DNA from: Oxyruncus cristatus
Taxonomy: Eukaryota; Chordata; Aves; Passeriformes; Cotingidae
Reading direction: 5' to 3'
Assembly: GCA_013399855.1 (NCBI GenBank)
Contig: VXAY01002085.1
Location: 212,023 to 276,022, forward strand
Length of the DNA stretch: 64,000 nt
The notes below the pieces were generated by a model, which did no database searches, was not told where the DNA came from, and was given only the letters and a program-made list of their open reading frames with translations. Within the stretch, counting starts at the first letter, position 1. Every line of letters begins with the position of its first letter. Position numbers and translations under genes: made by a program. This document shows positions 36,837-50,200 of this stretch, in pieces.

Positions 36837-39019
36837 AATAATCACTCTTCCTAGATCCACAAAATTATTTCCCTCAGCTCTCCACAGAACACTGAGAATT
36901 GTAAGCTATAAAATGAAGTTGTTGAATTCACTATACTATGCTGTGCAAACCAAAAAGATTAATAACAGACTGCCTTAGAAAGAAATAAGAAAAAGTGAAA
37001 CTATACAAAATTATTGAGGATGGTTCTGAACTACAGCTATAATAACAATTTTTATTTGATATATATCTATAATTCCAAGGACTATGTTGGTTTGCCTGTT
37101 TAAAGTAGTTCATGACGTAGACTATATGACACAGCTCTGTATGGTGGTTTCTAAATGACAATAAATTGTAAAATAAATAGGTATAGAGACACTCACATTT
37201 TGACTAATGGACAATTGTTCTGGGAAAGTTAATTCCTAATATTTTTTAGGGAAAGGAAGTAGCTTAAAATCTATAATTAATAGCATTAATGTGATAGCCA
37301 TCAACAATTTTTAAAGTTTAAAAGCTTTAACAGTCCCAAATTATATCTTCTACCAAAAAAAAGGGTCATTCATGGAGTGTTACTCACTTTTTTCCCTTCA
37401 GTGATTAGTAGCTCGGATACTAAATTTTTAATTTTCTCACATATAGCTCTCTAATTCTTTTGAAACTCTGGATTTCTGGAAAGCAGGACAGAATATCTAT
37501 TTTTTTTTATATTTGTGTCATTATGACATTTCTAATTAAAAATGTAATGGTACTGTTTAGATATTTAATATAATGTGTTATTGTTTGTGTGCTTGTTTGC
37601 TTTTGATAAAAACCTAATATTGACAGAAAATATCACATTCATTATAAACACCTCAGAGTTGTACTTGCAAAACTCCCTGTAAAGTAAAAAAAAAGATTTA
37701 GAGCTATTGGAAAAATAAAATAATTATGCACAAAGAAATAATGAACCAAACATCCTTGATTACACGAATCCCTAGCGCCTTCTTCACATGCTGCAGGCTG
37801 TTTGTTATTCTTTTTAAAAAAACCCAGGGATCTTAGGAGACTGCTTACATAATTACACTTTTAATTATGACTTTATTAGTTTAAATAAATGGTAATATTT
37901 CCATATGTCCATGGCTGTGCTTCAGTTGTTTGTTAACTCACAGAATGTTAAATGTTGATCCATGCTAGAGCTTTGCCCTGTCTAGTGGTAGCAAATGAGT
38001 TTGACTTCTGTACTGCTGTAGTTTTCTAAAAATAAACAGTTTTTTTTTAAAAAAAGAAATTACCCAGAGGAATCAGGGAACCACTCGTGCTCAGCAGAGT
38101 AAAGATGAGGTGTTCATTAATTCCAGTCATGAAGGTTAAAGCCTTAGCTGTTGACTGCAAAATTAGACTTCCCAAGTTATTATTTATCTTGTATCATAGA
38201 GTTAAAATTAGGTATGCAAATGGTCTCATAGTCTCTGATTCCTAAGTCAAAATTCATGACAGAGAATACATTCAACATGCCTCTTTTGTGCACCCCACAC
38301 TATTTTTCTCTCACTCACTGTATTCTGTGACACAATCCAATATTTAATCCATCACAGTTTGAACAAGGTGGATTTGTTTAAGGAAGCAGGTAGGCAGACA
38401 CAAGAAACTAGTTATCAGATTTGCTGCTGATCATGCAGCATCAAACTCTTACCCAGTTATGGGCTGGAAATAGAAAAAGGGACTTGCAGTAAAGTTGAAC
38501 ATGCTCGGTGTAAAGTCTGTGACACAATCAGTGTACAATCTACCATTAGGCATCAAGTGACACCATTTGGTTACATCACTCCATAGCTTGTAATGGTCAA
38601 GACATGGATAGATGGATGACTCTGTGACTGTGAACTGGTGTAATTTATCCCCTTCAGACCTGCATGGCATATTGCAGACTTGAGACTCATGACAGAAGGT
38701 AGCCAGGGCTTCATTCATCTATCTGCAAACAATAAGCCATGCCAGGGGTATGGCACGTTAAAACATTAGTGTGCCATAGAGCAATGGATATATTAAATTT
38801 GGAGCTAACAGTTCTTTCTGCTTATTTCAGCTTTCCCCAGTGTGGAAAGATTAATACAGGACTTCACTGATGCCTTCCTAAACTCATTACAAAACATCCT
38901 TTACTGGTTTTGTTACAGTCCATGTATCATCAGTAGGGTCAAAACTTCCTGTCTCACTGTCTTCAGATTTTCTAACAGATCCCCTACATTGACATTAAGA
39001 GATTAAAAAATATCAGACC
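36837..39019. other. AT-rich unique sequence with a TAAT-rich patch
   Basis: No repeat family or gene is recognised. A cluster of ATTA/TAAT words lies at about 37850-37895, on a stretch that could bind homeodomain proteins. Confidence 0.45.
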
Positions 39020-39044
39020 CACAGGTGTTTTGTAAACACCTGTG
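39020..39044. repeat. 11-bp inverted repeat with paired E-boxes
   Basis: CACAGGTGTTT (39020-39030) and AAACACCTGTG (39034-39044) pair perfectly around a 3-nt loop (TGT). Each arm carries a CAGGTG/CACCTG E-box, the class bound by ZEB and Snail factors. The arrangement is seen directly. Any binding is inference. Confidence 0.85.
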
Positions 39045-41237
39045 AATCTGAAAGCAACCCAGCACTCCCAGAGAGTGGTATATCTGTGCATAGGTGAGTT
39101 CAGAACATCCTACGTACTGCACTGGGATTTATAGTCTCAACCTTATAATAACCATTTTGCCAGGGAAGGAGCACCAGTGGCCAAGTTTATCTTTCTACTG
39201 GACATGGAGATTGCAAATATCCATTCACATTTTCATCTTCTTTGTCTTATTTTCTGTCTGTAGGCAGCCTGGTCAGCTGGCCTGGATTTGAGAGCTGGTA
39301 AGCACACAGCCAGTAGACGTAACGTACTGTTTCTGGATGGTGACTCATTTAGCAGACTGCAGTGATATGTTCTACCAAGTCATGAGTGCTTAGATGTGCA
39401 GGAGATTGTAGCAATTACAGGCTGTGAGAGCAGATCTTTTCAGTGGTAGTGGCTAAGAATACATCGAAACTGACTGCATGGAAAATATTGAATTCAGATC
39501 AAAATCTATCCATGCTCGTGTAGCGCTCATGGATGAATCTGAAGGTACCTAAGAGTCCTTAAAGCTCCAGTACAAATACTCTGGCCAAGAGTTTTACACT
39601 TTCTATGACCATAGTGCAGGATGGCGGAATGATTTTTTCACATAGCTAAGAATTATCACAAAGTTCAGCACTCTTTGGTCCCAGAATGAGGTACCACTCA
39701 TTGACCTTTTCTTCTCTACAGTAAATACATTGCAAACTGCAGATTAAAAATTAATAATACTTTTCCCCAGCACAAAACATCTTAACCATTCAAGCTGTCA
39801 TTCTGTGAACATGGTGTCCCAAGAGAATAAACAAGTGTCATACAAGTTATGCAGTCTGGTGTAAGCTCCTCCATCAGAAGGAGAAAGGTGCAGCCTCTCT
39901 CTGTCATTCCCCAGTGTGTTGCCCGGGCCAGCCTTGTCTCTGTCATCATTTGACATTTAAGTGTTGTCTCTGTCATAAACAGAGTGCTTATGAATGTCTC
40001 TATATAGAGCAAGAACTCTTCTGGGGATGGACTTTCTCTCTGTACCAGTTTACACCATGGCCACACTCGTGAGACATTCTTAACTGTCTGAAAGCCTCCA
40101 AAGTTGTGGTAGAACAGGAAAGGAGTGAATAATGATAAGAAACATCGAGTCAGTTGAGCAAAACCAAATTTGAGTTATAGGTTACGATTACAAACATCTG
40201 GCATGAAGAATAGATCTTACCAGCTCTTACTTGCCAAGCAAACCAAACATGCATGGTTATAAATCTTATTAGACTGACAATTGTGCCTCACTGGTGACTG
40301 AAAGAAGCTAAATGCCGTTATAATGGGACCTGGTAAGTCTCACTTCCAAAATATGTTTTATTACATTCTAAAATAGCTTATATTAAACTAAACAATGAGG
40401 AATTTAATTACTTCAAAGCCTGTTGATTCGTTATGAGACAATAGCTTTGTAGAGTGATATTTGGCAGCTGACTCATCTCAGAATTCAGCTGGTGCCTTAC
40501 ATAACATAATGTGGTGATTGAGGCACAGCACAAATCATGCAGCACTGAATATATGAAAAAGATACATTCACTGTTGTAAATAAAAGCATGTTGCTTAGAG
40601 AAAAATCAATATCAAACCAAGTATCAGTTTCCTATTCACACAAAAAAACCCCCACTGTATACACAATTACTTTTTCTGTTGTTGCTCACAATTTTCCTTG
40701 TTTTTTATATCGGGATTTCTTTCTGAACCTGCAAGGCCTCATAAATAAAACAGCTGTGTAGGTAGGTAGTTTTCACTTACCAAATTAGACCTGAACCCCT
40801 TATATTGTTTCACCTGCTGTTATAATTAGGCCCAGGAGAAAAGAAAGACATCTGTTTTGCTTCTCTGTCATTGTGTCATCTTATTTGCATTAAACCTGAA
40901 AAAAGCCCTTACAGTTGCAGAATATTGTTCTGTAGCAGAACCTGGCAGAGCCAATAAGGTTCCACACAGACTGACACTCTTCCTGCTGTGCCCTGACACT
41001 TCAGTACTTACAGTATTACTCCATGTTTACTATGATTTAAAATGAATGTAGTGGGAGTTTCTGGCTCTGCTTGAAACTAAATCCACTTTAACCATATGGA
41101 AGGATCTCAGAATAACAAAGTTAGCTCATTTTAGGTCATGTATCATAAATTAATCTTATGCCACAGTGTTTCTTACATGAAGAGATATGAGGAAAAATGA
41201 ATAATTTTATGCTTACACCCGAAGAATGCACTCTTAG
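39045..41237. other. AT-rich unique sequence, no gene seen
   Basis: No recognisable repeat. TTGTCTCTGTCAT occurs twice near 39936 and 39964. Open frames are under 100 codons. Confidence 0.5.
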
Positions 41238-41257
41238 AAAGCCTGAATTCAGGCTTT
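41238..41257. repeat. perfect 20-bp palindrome
   Basis: AAAGCCTGAATTCAGGCTTT reads the same on both strands with no spacer. Symmetry ends at the next base on each side. Its centre is an EcoRI site. Confidence 0.9.
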
Positions 41258-44200
41258 ACTTGTTAGAGCTGTGTTTTCGTGTCAGTTGTAGGCTTGGGTT
41301 GTACTTCAGCCTGAAATCCCTGGCTATCCTCTGTGCCTGTGTGTTGGCTCTCACTTTTGTGCTAACACACAGTGAGCCTGGAAAGGGAAACAGAGGAGGT
41401 CTGGGAGAGCAAGAGGGGACCTGGTGCACATTTGACTTCCCTGCGGGCAGTATATGCACAGCTGGACTGACTTCCATGGCTGTACCCAGTCAGGGGTGTC
41501 TAGTAAGTTAATCTAATAATTTAGTAACCCTGCATAAAATAAGGAGTGCAGTTCCTGTCTTGTGTAAGCGCTGTGCTACTCATCCAAATGTGCTGTGCTT
41601 GATGTCATGGAAGCTGCATCCTCACTGAAGTCTCCAAGACCTGATGTAATATAAATGTATAGCATGGCCAATAGTTTGGTACAAAATCACAAATGAATTA
41701 GCTCTCATCATCTGTATTTATTTCTTCAATTGCCAGTAACCTCTACTTCCACTTATTTTGTCTTGCTTATGGCAAAATCACATGGAAAATTAAGGAGATG
41801 CTGTGTTGGCCAAATTATGAACTCTTCCTTTGCTTTAAAGTGACATAGATTTTCTACTAAAACAGCAATGACTCATTAACAGACTGAGAGGTACACTGAT
41901 GGTGAAATCCAACATGTTCATAATGCATAAATTTGTCAAAAATCCTTTCCAAACCAGGCTGTTTCTGAGACTATATTAATTTTCGTTTAAAATAGGTACT
42001 CCTACATTAAAAAGATTTGACATTTGAGTGGTTTTGGTGACTTCCCAAATTGGCATATTTATACCTGTAATTTCTGATTTATGCCCTGAAACTGAACTAT
42101 CCCTCAAAATACTAAAGTAAAAACAAAAGCTAACAATGGTAATTTACTGTAGTCTGTGCATTTGAAACGCACAGACAGGACACAAAACAACCATAAATGA
42201 ATTAACTGTGACATCTTTTTACACTAAATTGGCAGTAACAATGCTCTTAAAATGAAGAAAACACTACCCTTAACTAACTTTTTCCTTTTTCAATACTTAA
42301 TAAATGGCTCAAAAGTTAATGTCAATTATTCCCCATGACTCAAAAGTGTAACAAATAATGCTATAATTCGCTCTGTTAAAATAGGAAAATTTATATTAAA
42401 ATAATGTATTTTACTTGATCTAATTTTCTTATGGTGACTGCATATGTTTGCAGTTGTAACTGTTAACATATCACTAGGCTTTGAGACAGATCTCAAAAAT
42501 GCAGAGCACAAAGATGTCTCAGTTAAGTCAACAACAAAGATGGGTAATTGGATTCTGCATGAATCTCCCAGCTGTGCAACTCATTCACTGCTTTGTGCTG
42601 GTGGAGAATCCACATGGAAAGGTATTAAATATGGAAGCAGTGCCAAATGCTCTCTGATGTAGAAGGTAACGGAGAACCAAGTTCAATAAACTCTTTCTTG
42701 GTGTATTTAAAATGCGCACAGAGACACGTAGGCTGACGGGGGTCTTTTGCAGAAGGGCCCTGACACAGAGCACCAGAGGGAGAAACAGGTCTCTAAGCAG
42801 GCTGAGCTCAGGCTGCATTCGTGGTAGTTTAGCCATGCAGTGCTAAGCTTCAGGCCTTCTGTGCCCAGTGATGGGGTGCATACAGCTGCCTCAGAAAATA
42901 GGATACACTTCATCTAGTCCATGTGCTTCCAGAAACAAAGGGGACACAGCCTGAATCTAAATAAAAGCATCCTGTTTAGGTTTTGGGAAAGTTCCAGGGA
43001 AATAAGATAATAGACAAGCTGGAAAGAGTCTAAATATGACATCTACAAAACCATACGTATAAAGAGGTGGTAAAGAAGTGGGACTTAGAATGATGCATAA
43101 GAGAAAAGGGGTATTGTGGATAGGAAAAGGAAGACATGATGCATGTGAGAATGTTTGAGGAACTTGTTACTGATGAAAGGGAAGAAAAAATGCTGGAGGG
43201 TTTAGTGAATACATTAAGATAGTTTTGAGTAAAGCTTATTACTTCATGTAAAAAGTGAAACCGCAGCAGCATAATTGTCTCAATGTGGGACAAATGTCAG
43301 ATTTTTAGAAAAGAAAAATGTCTCCTGCTAGACCACCTTCGAGGAAAAGAAGACTAGATTTAAAGGTGTGAGGTCTCCAACAAAGGGAACTTTTGAAGTT
43401 TTTCACTAATTTTTTTTTTTCCTGAAGAGAACCATTATCAGTTGGTTTTCCATGTACAATAAAAATGAATGATAAAAATCTTCTCCATGATCATCAAAGG
43501 AAATTTAAGTCGGTAATCAGGAGAAAACAAATTTTTATGGAATAGAAACACTAGAAGTAAAACAGTGACGTGAATTGCTTTCTTTTTGGAGGTCTTTTGA
43601 AAATAGAGTAGATAAACATGTAGCCTACATATCCAAGAGATATTAGTCTTCCAAGGAAGGAAATTCACTTAGTGGTGTGGTTGAGCTCTGATTTGCAGAC
43701 ATCTTCACATGAGAGTTTCCTTATTCTTTTTTCCTCTTTTGAACTAATAGCTGCTACTTGTTGATTTCTGGGATTTTTGCTGCTGTCTACCAAAAGGAAG
43801 GAAACGTTTGGTAAATTTTTAATGGTGTAATCTATATGTAACAATTGGAACACTGTTAAATTATTTCAAATTGTTCCCCTAAACAAATGAAACTTTGATA
43901 ATTATGTGACCAACCAAAATTCATCAAAGTGATAATCAGTTTTCTTGTTGAATGCGCAAACCCTCAGGTGAAACCCAGTATGTTGCAAAGGAGAGAATGA
44001 ACAGATTTACACAAATTTCCAGTTTAAAAAAAGAAGGCAAAAAAACATCAACAAGAAACATCAGCGAAGGGCAAAAGAGAAACTCTTTACATAAAGTGAA
44101 CTTGTACAGAAGATTCCAGAAGAAGATGTATCATGGAAGAAAAGCCAAAGAAAGAGTAAAAAAGTAAACTTGTTTTGTTTTATTGTATTTCTTAGATGAG

Positions 44201-44859
44201 TGCTTCTCTATTCTCTGGAGCAGAGTGAGATACCTGAAGGGAGTTCTCTTAGTGCTCGAAGAACAGCTTCTCCATTATTTCAAGACTCTACTCACCAGGT
44301 TTTTTTGTTATTTTAAAATCAAAGAATGTGTGTATCTCATATTGCAGATATCTTGACTGCCTATAAAAAAGCAATCCCTAGATATTGCAGCTATCAGTTC
44401 TAGTATAACAAACTGCATATATATACATATATATATACAAAAAAGAAACAACCAAAATACTGTTTTTTGTGCTCACAATGAAACTCTTGTAAACTCCTGC
44501 CCCTCTACTGTCCTCACCAGCTCAGCCACACGAATTTTAGGGCACTTTGTACCAAAGCCCAAGACTTTTGACTACATGTCACAACTGTAGAAGTCAGAAA
44601 CCTCACAGAGAAAGACCTGTCAGAATCTTTTCTTTCTAGACTACTGTCTCATTTCCGGTGTTCCTCTGCTGAAAGCAACAGAGCAGTGTTTGATAAATAG
44701 GTAATGCACTAACAAACCTTAATTCTGCCTTGCTAAATAAGTTATTATAATCTTAAATCTTAAGGAATAAGATTTAAGAAGATTACCTTCTCCTTAGGTC
44801 AGCAGGTACCCAGGACATCCTGTTTCAACTACAGAATGAAATCTTATCTCTGTATAGAA
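41258..44859. other. AT-rich unique sequence, no gene seen
   Basis: No interspersed repeat is recognised. An open frame of 104 codons at 41197-41511 has one hydrophobic stretch (LAILCACVLALTFVL) but nothing that identifies it, and the minus strand is also open there. A lysine-rich 71-codon frame at 43952-44167 reflects A-rich sequence. A TA-rich palindromic run lies near 44417-44440. Confidence 0.5.
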
Positions 44860-45500
44860 TAAAATTTGACTCCTCAGCATTTTAGAATACCTGTAATTTA
44901 AGAATCTACTTTGCATATTTTGAATAACAGCGTAGCACTTAAATGGTTTATTGTTGTTTCAGGTCATAAAGCATAATTTAAAAGTGAAATTTCATTGGGA
45001 ATATTAAAACTCAATGAAGATTTCCCTAGAGAAAGAGTAGATTTTAATTTCAATTGGCCATGGTGTTAGCATTTTATTTGCTGTAGGTTATTTTGTAGCT
45101 CCTTGCTTATTAGCCTGTGATTGTAATCTCTCTGAGAAAATGTATTTGCTTGTGTCAGATTTACTGTAATTTTTACCTGTTATGAGACAAACCAGGGTTA
45201 AACCCAAGGCTATTAGGAGTGCTCTTTTCCCACTCTGCAAACTCAGAGAATTGTATACTGCTCTGTAGTGCTGCTACAACAATGCTCCAGAGAGGCGTGA
45301 GGTGGCTTTGAGTCAATCATGCTAATTGTTTCTGTATTTTGCTAAGCTACTGCTATCTTCAGTTGCAATTAACATGACATCTGGCAAAGAACTGGGCTGG
45401 AACATTGATTATTCTAATGTTTCTCATTAGTAATCATTAATAACAAATGAATAATTAAACCGATTATCAATTAACCTCTGGCTAAGGTTTTTGACACTAT
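44860..45500. promoter_or_regulatory. candidate regulatory block, homeodomain-site cluster
   Basis: From 45320 to 45475 there are about eleven TAAT/ATTA cores in 155 bp. They include GCTAATTG (45322-45329), CAATTAAC (45366-45373), CATTAGTAATCATTAAT (45425-45441), AATAATTAA (45450-45458) and CAATTAAC (45468-45475). A CATCTG E-box lies among them. The flanking 44860-45300 is complex single-copy sequence. These are core sites of homeodomain factors. Functional use is inferred, and the AT-rich background lowers confidence. Confidence 0.25.
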
Positions 45501-47147
45501 TTTTCCTCTGTAGAGACTCACAACGTGCACTGTTTAACTTGCTCTTATGTTCACTTCATTTCCCTTAGAAAATAAAATTGTATTTCATTTCAGTCTGCAG
45601 CAGTATAATGTGTACCCTGTGTTTCAGGAGCACAACAGCCAACGTGCTCTATTCACTGAGACTGCATTTGTATTCTGCTTACATATAACCACTCTGTGGT
45701 TTCTCAAACCTGGGTCCTTAAATAAGGATATAAAGTAGTACGTGGGTGGGCATGAGCATGTAGACCATAAATAGGGTGAGGTAGGGTAACTGATGTCCTG
45801 GCAGCATTTATGCACCATAATCTAAATGCTACCTCCCAGAACACCTCCCTCTCCTAGATTAGGAAGGAACATTTATGTCTTTCACGGGAAACCATTTCTG
45901 CTGAAACACTGCTGTGATTTTGTCCTTGATGTGTAGCTTAGTCAAATAAATTTTGCTCAACAAAATTACTCAGCTCCCTATAATTTCCTATTCTTACATA
46001 TAGATAACAAACCTACAGAAATATCATGGTGGTCCAAACTGCTTACTTCTATGAGTAAAAGCTAACATGGGTTCATCTCCAAAGGCTAAATACAGTGGAT
46101 GGAAAAAGAAAAGGAAAGATCACTTGGGATTTATTAACTTTGCTGTCTCTTATCACTGATATTCCTGATCATTACACGTTCCATAAATGCTATGAACCCC
46201 TGAGTAACCACACATATATCATACTTAGAGATTCCTAGCTAGAGTAGGAGCTTGTGCTTCCTGGAGTAAAGAACTGTATTTCATAACCTACAGATAACAA
46301 GCTGCCTACACAATCAGGGCCCAGCTTTCATCTATTTTCTTGTTAAAGATGATCTTCAGGAATGGTGACGGCCACCTGGGAAGACAGATGTGGAGTGGGA
46401 GAGAGAACTCGCTGTGGCAGTGAACACCTGGGACACATCAGAACACATTTAAGACAGATCTGCCTTCTGTCAACCTGAGACCAATCTTTGTGTGCACAAC
46501 TGTGTGGCACAAGTCTGTGTCTAGCATTCCCTACACCCTGCTCTTCTCACCCTAAGGGATTGTAAGAGTTCAGAGTATTCCCAAGTATACCCTTCACCTT
46601 GTTTTCAGAAAGGATTCATGACACAAGAGAAATTTTTCTAATGTTGGTCCAGTACTCACCTATTATAGCAAATTATTATCTTGGACCTATTATGGCTTTT
46701 GAGAAGTTTTGAACAGGGAGAACCAATCCATTTTTATCCCGAATCTAAATGCTGAAGCTTATAAGACAGTTGCCAGAGAGAAATACTGACTTGCTAAGCT
46801 GCTGTAAGTTGCTGAGTTTAAAATGCCAGTAGAAAATTGTTCCTCTTTTCTGCTCATGGATGAGGAGGAAGCAGTAAGCCGATAACTGAGTCACAACTGC
46901 TGGGAAGATGATACAACCAGTAACAAACAATTTTTCCTTTGGAAGCAGGGCTGACTGCTTACACGCCAACAGGCACTGCCCAAGGTGGCTCAGCTTTAGG
47001 AAAATGGACAAGTCATGAGAGTTTTTTAAATCTGCAAAAAATTCAAGGTCTAGGTCCTTAAGGATATTAATCAGAGGACCTGCAAAACCATGCCTCCTTA
47101 GACTAATGAAATGTTACTGCCTATGCTACATGTAGATGTGGAATTTA
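45501..47147. other. unique sequence, no gene seen
   Basis: A small GC-richer patch at about 46360-46450 has no recognisable identity. Nothing else is supported. Confidence 0.5.
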
Positions 47148-47243
47148 GGGACATGGTTTAGTGGGCTTGGCAGTGCTGGGCTTACGGTTAAACACAATAA
47201 CATTAGAGGTCTTTCCCAACCTAAAAGATTCTACAGTTCTATG
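47148..47243 (+). mobile_element. CR1 LINE, short 3' end fragment
   Basis: The segment begins GGACATGGTTTAGTGGGCTT and runs to AGAGGTCTTTCCCAACCTAA, AGATTCTACAGTTCTATGA, the classic CR1 3' end read forward and ending in the decayed tail unit. It is about 95 bp and strongly 5'-truncated. It lies on the plus strand, unlike most copies in this window. Confidence 0.9.
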
Positions 47244-50200
47244 AAACAGGTGCAAAACAGCATAAAGAAACTGGCCATTACTCTTGCCATTTCTAAACCA
47301 ACAAGGAAATAAAAAAGGAAAGGAATTTCCCCCCCACCATTTTCTGATCTAGTACTCCTAAGAAACGTGAAGCAAACTCCTGTAATTACAATCATATGCA
47401 GAGCTACAGGCTTTACTTTGTCAAAGAAAACTGAGAATCATGCTAAACTGCACAATTCTTCAGGTTGCTAAATGCCTGGTGTCTGAGGCTCTTTTATGTC
47501 CTTAACATTTCTTCTTTGTCAAAGAGTGAAATATAAACTCCTATTTAATCTGAACACTTCATTAAAAAAAGGTAATATTAATGAGCATTATTTTCTTCAG
47601 GGAGGAAACATTTTTCTTTAGAAATTCCTCATTTCTAAATATAGCTGAATCTACATACTCTTTTTCTAATAAATGTTAGCTTTCTCTTGCAACTATGCTT
47701 TAAGATATGAGTTGATCCAGCTTATGTAAAAGTGGTTTTTCTTTAAAAGTACTCACTGACTAATTTATATGAGGTATTTTGGGATGTAGAACTTTTATGA
47801 AGAATCTGGTAAGCCTTGTGCTGACATTTGATTAATCACTTGTTTTTAAAAAGAATATTGGCTAATTCTGTCAATGTGACAACAGATGTGGTCAATTATT
47901 GATGACAGTGCAGGTGCAAAAATCTCTTAAATCTATTAATAATCAGAGGCCAGAAAGAAGTATATCTAAAACCCAATTAATTCCATCCTAAACTAGACAT
48001 ATAATGAGTCAAATGTGGTCAAATGGCTCATTCTGCAATACATTTTATTTTCTTCATTCTATAGGAACTCTGAGACACGCACACCAAATAGATCTACAGT
48101 TAGCTGATGCTGCTAACATGTAACTGGATAATAATGTCTCTATTGGGGCAAATGGTATCTGCTTTTGAACAGACTGAGTTCAGTAGGCCAAATTGTCTAA
48201 ATGTTGTATCTGAATAGAAACGACTGTGCCCCATTTTGAAACAGTTTGAATGACTACAGAGCATACAAAGTAGAAGATCTGACACACTTTTATTCATACA
48301 TCTCTTCTACTCAAGCCAGCTTGTAGTCATTTCAATTCATTGCTTTCAGTAATCTTCAGTATTTCAATCTTTGTAGTCACCCCAGGAATACAACTCAGAT
48401 TGCCTTCAGTTACATGTTTAATGTGAAGGCTTTAACAGGATGCCATGCATCATTACAATGACACGAGACCCTCCGGAAATGTAAAGCGATATGTTTTGCT
48501 TGCAGACATGGTTAAAGAGACTATAACTGTCAGATGAAGCACAAAAGAAAGCAAGATGAGAGCAGTCACTCTGTCTGTCTCTCCAAATGATGCTTAAATG
48601 GAAAAAAAATATTGCTGACGTTGTGAAAGGAATTTGTTTATTTCTTCACACCCTTGAGGAATAGGTTGAGTGTCTAAAAGCCTTTATCAAGGCAGCACTG
48701 AGAACACACTGATGAGAAACACTGGAGTGTAGGATTTTCTTTCTCTTTTCTGACCCTTTCCTCCACCCCCTCTCTCATGCAAATGTACACACACTTAGTC
48801 CTTTAACTCCCAATACTCGGTATTGTTCAGACTTGTTCCTCCTTTTAGGTTACTCTTTCCATTTCACCTATTTTATCCTTATTTTGTAGCTGAGGACAGA
48901 AAAACAGAGAATTAACACAGGTGCCACCACTGTAAACCATTAAATCTCAGTTGATGCAAAACCACAGAGTGAATAAAAAGAACAGTAAACTGAACTTCCT
49001 GCTAGAAGCTGAAATCTCAACTTTTAGCTGAAGCAAAGGTAAAGTAAATAACTGCCATTCCATGACTCAAAGTTAAGAGCAAAATGCCTGGTACTGTTGC
49101 ACTTTTATCCAGCTGTCAGATACAAAATACTAATGATATTCTTGAATTGGGCAAGATATAAACATGGTCTGCATATCTTATTTTGAGCATACAATTACAA
49201 AAATTCAAGCGACATAAAATTAACATATACATTAAATATTTTGTCCTCACACTGATGCAGAAGGTGAAGGTACCATCTGGGGTCTCCAGTGACCGATTGT
49301 ACAGGCTCTGTAAAGGTGTAAGTGTTTCAGTAATTGTATAGAAGAGCATAAAGAAGGATCACATCCTACTTAATGATTCTTCAGCTTCAGAGATCAAATT
49401 TTTACTTTGTACTTGGGCCTTTCAACTGCAAAAAGGAGGCAAGTCCAAACTGATGTACTTGGATCAGGAGGATGATACTTAGACTGCTCCCTTCTGTGCT
49501 CTCACCATCAGCCATATTGTAGAAAATAAATTTCTTAGTTTTGCTTTCCTACCTTGTACTTCTAGATAGTTTTGACTTATTTTATATTCAGTGGTTATGT
49601 TATAAATTAGGATCTTAAATCTCCCCTGCATCTTAAGTCCAGTACATCCTAGTCTGTATTGTGTAGAAAGGGGATGTCCAGTGCTGACTTTAATGGTTTC
49701 TAAAAAGGGTAGCTAAGATATAAATTTTCTTATTGCAGTACAGCAGGAAAAAAGGAAAAAAAAATTCCTTTGTCACTTCAAATATTCTTGTTGTTCTTTT
49801 CCAATAGTTATGTCTATAGGATTACATAAACTGAGTTCCCTAGAGTTTCTGGTTTCTTAACTTTGTTGAACTGTTTTATACAGCAGCAGAGATGTACTAA
49901 CATTGTTACTACCTTGTACTTGTTCATTCCATCTCAATGAATTCAGTATGACTGCATGACATTTTGCTGCTTCTGGAGTCTATCAAGAGCTGTCCATGTG
50001 TTTAGGGATTTTATGCACATAAGGTTAGAAGACACGAAGAACCTCTTTTCTATAGGCTCCATTCTTTAATAACTATTGGTCTCCCTTTAAAATAATATCC
50101 AGAATAAAAGTTGCACTTTTTCAGAACACTTCACAGCATGATGTAGTTGGATTTGACAAAATTACATTGCAAATGTTATAAAGACACTCATTGCAGACAG

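Noticed and set aside
41197..41511. 104-codon frame with a hydrophobic segment
   Set aside because: A single hydrophobic run in a chance-length frame, with the reverse strand also open and no recognisable homologue.
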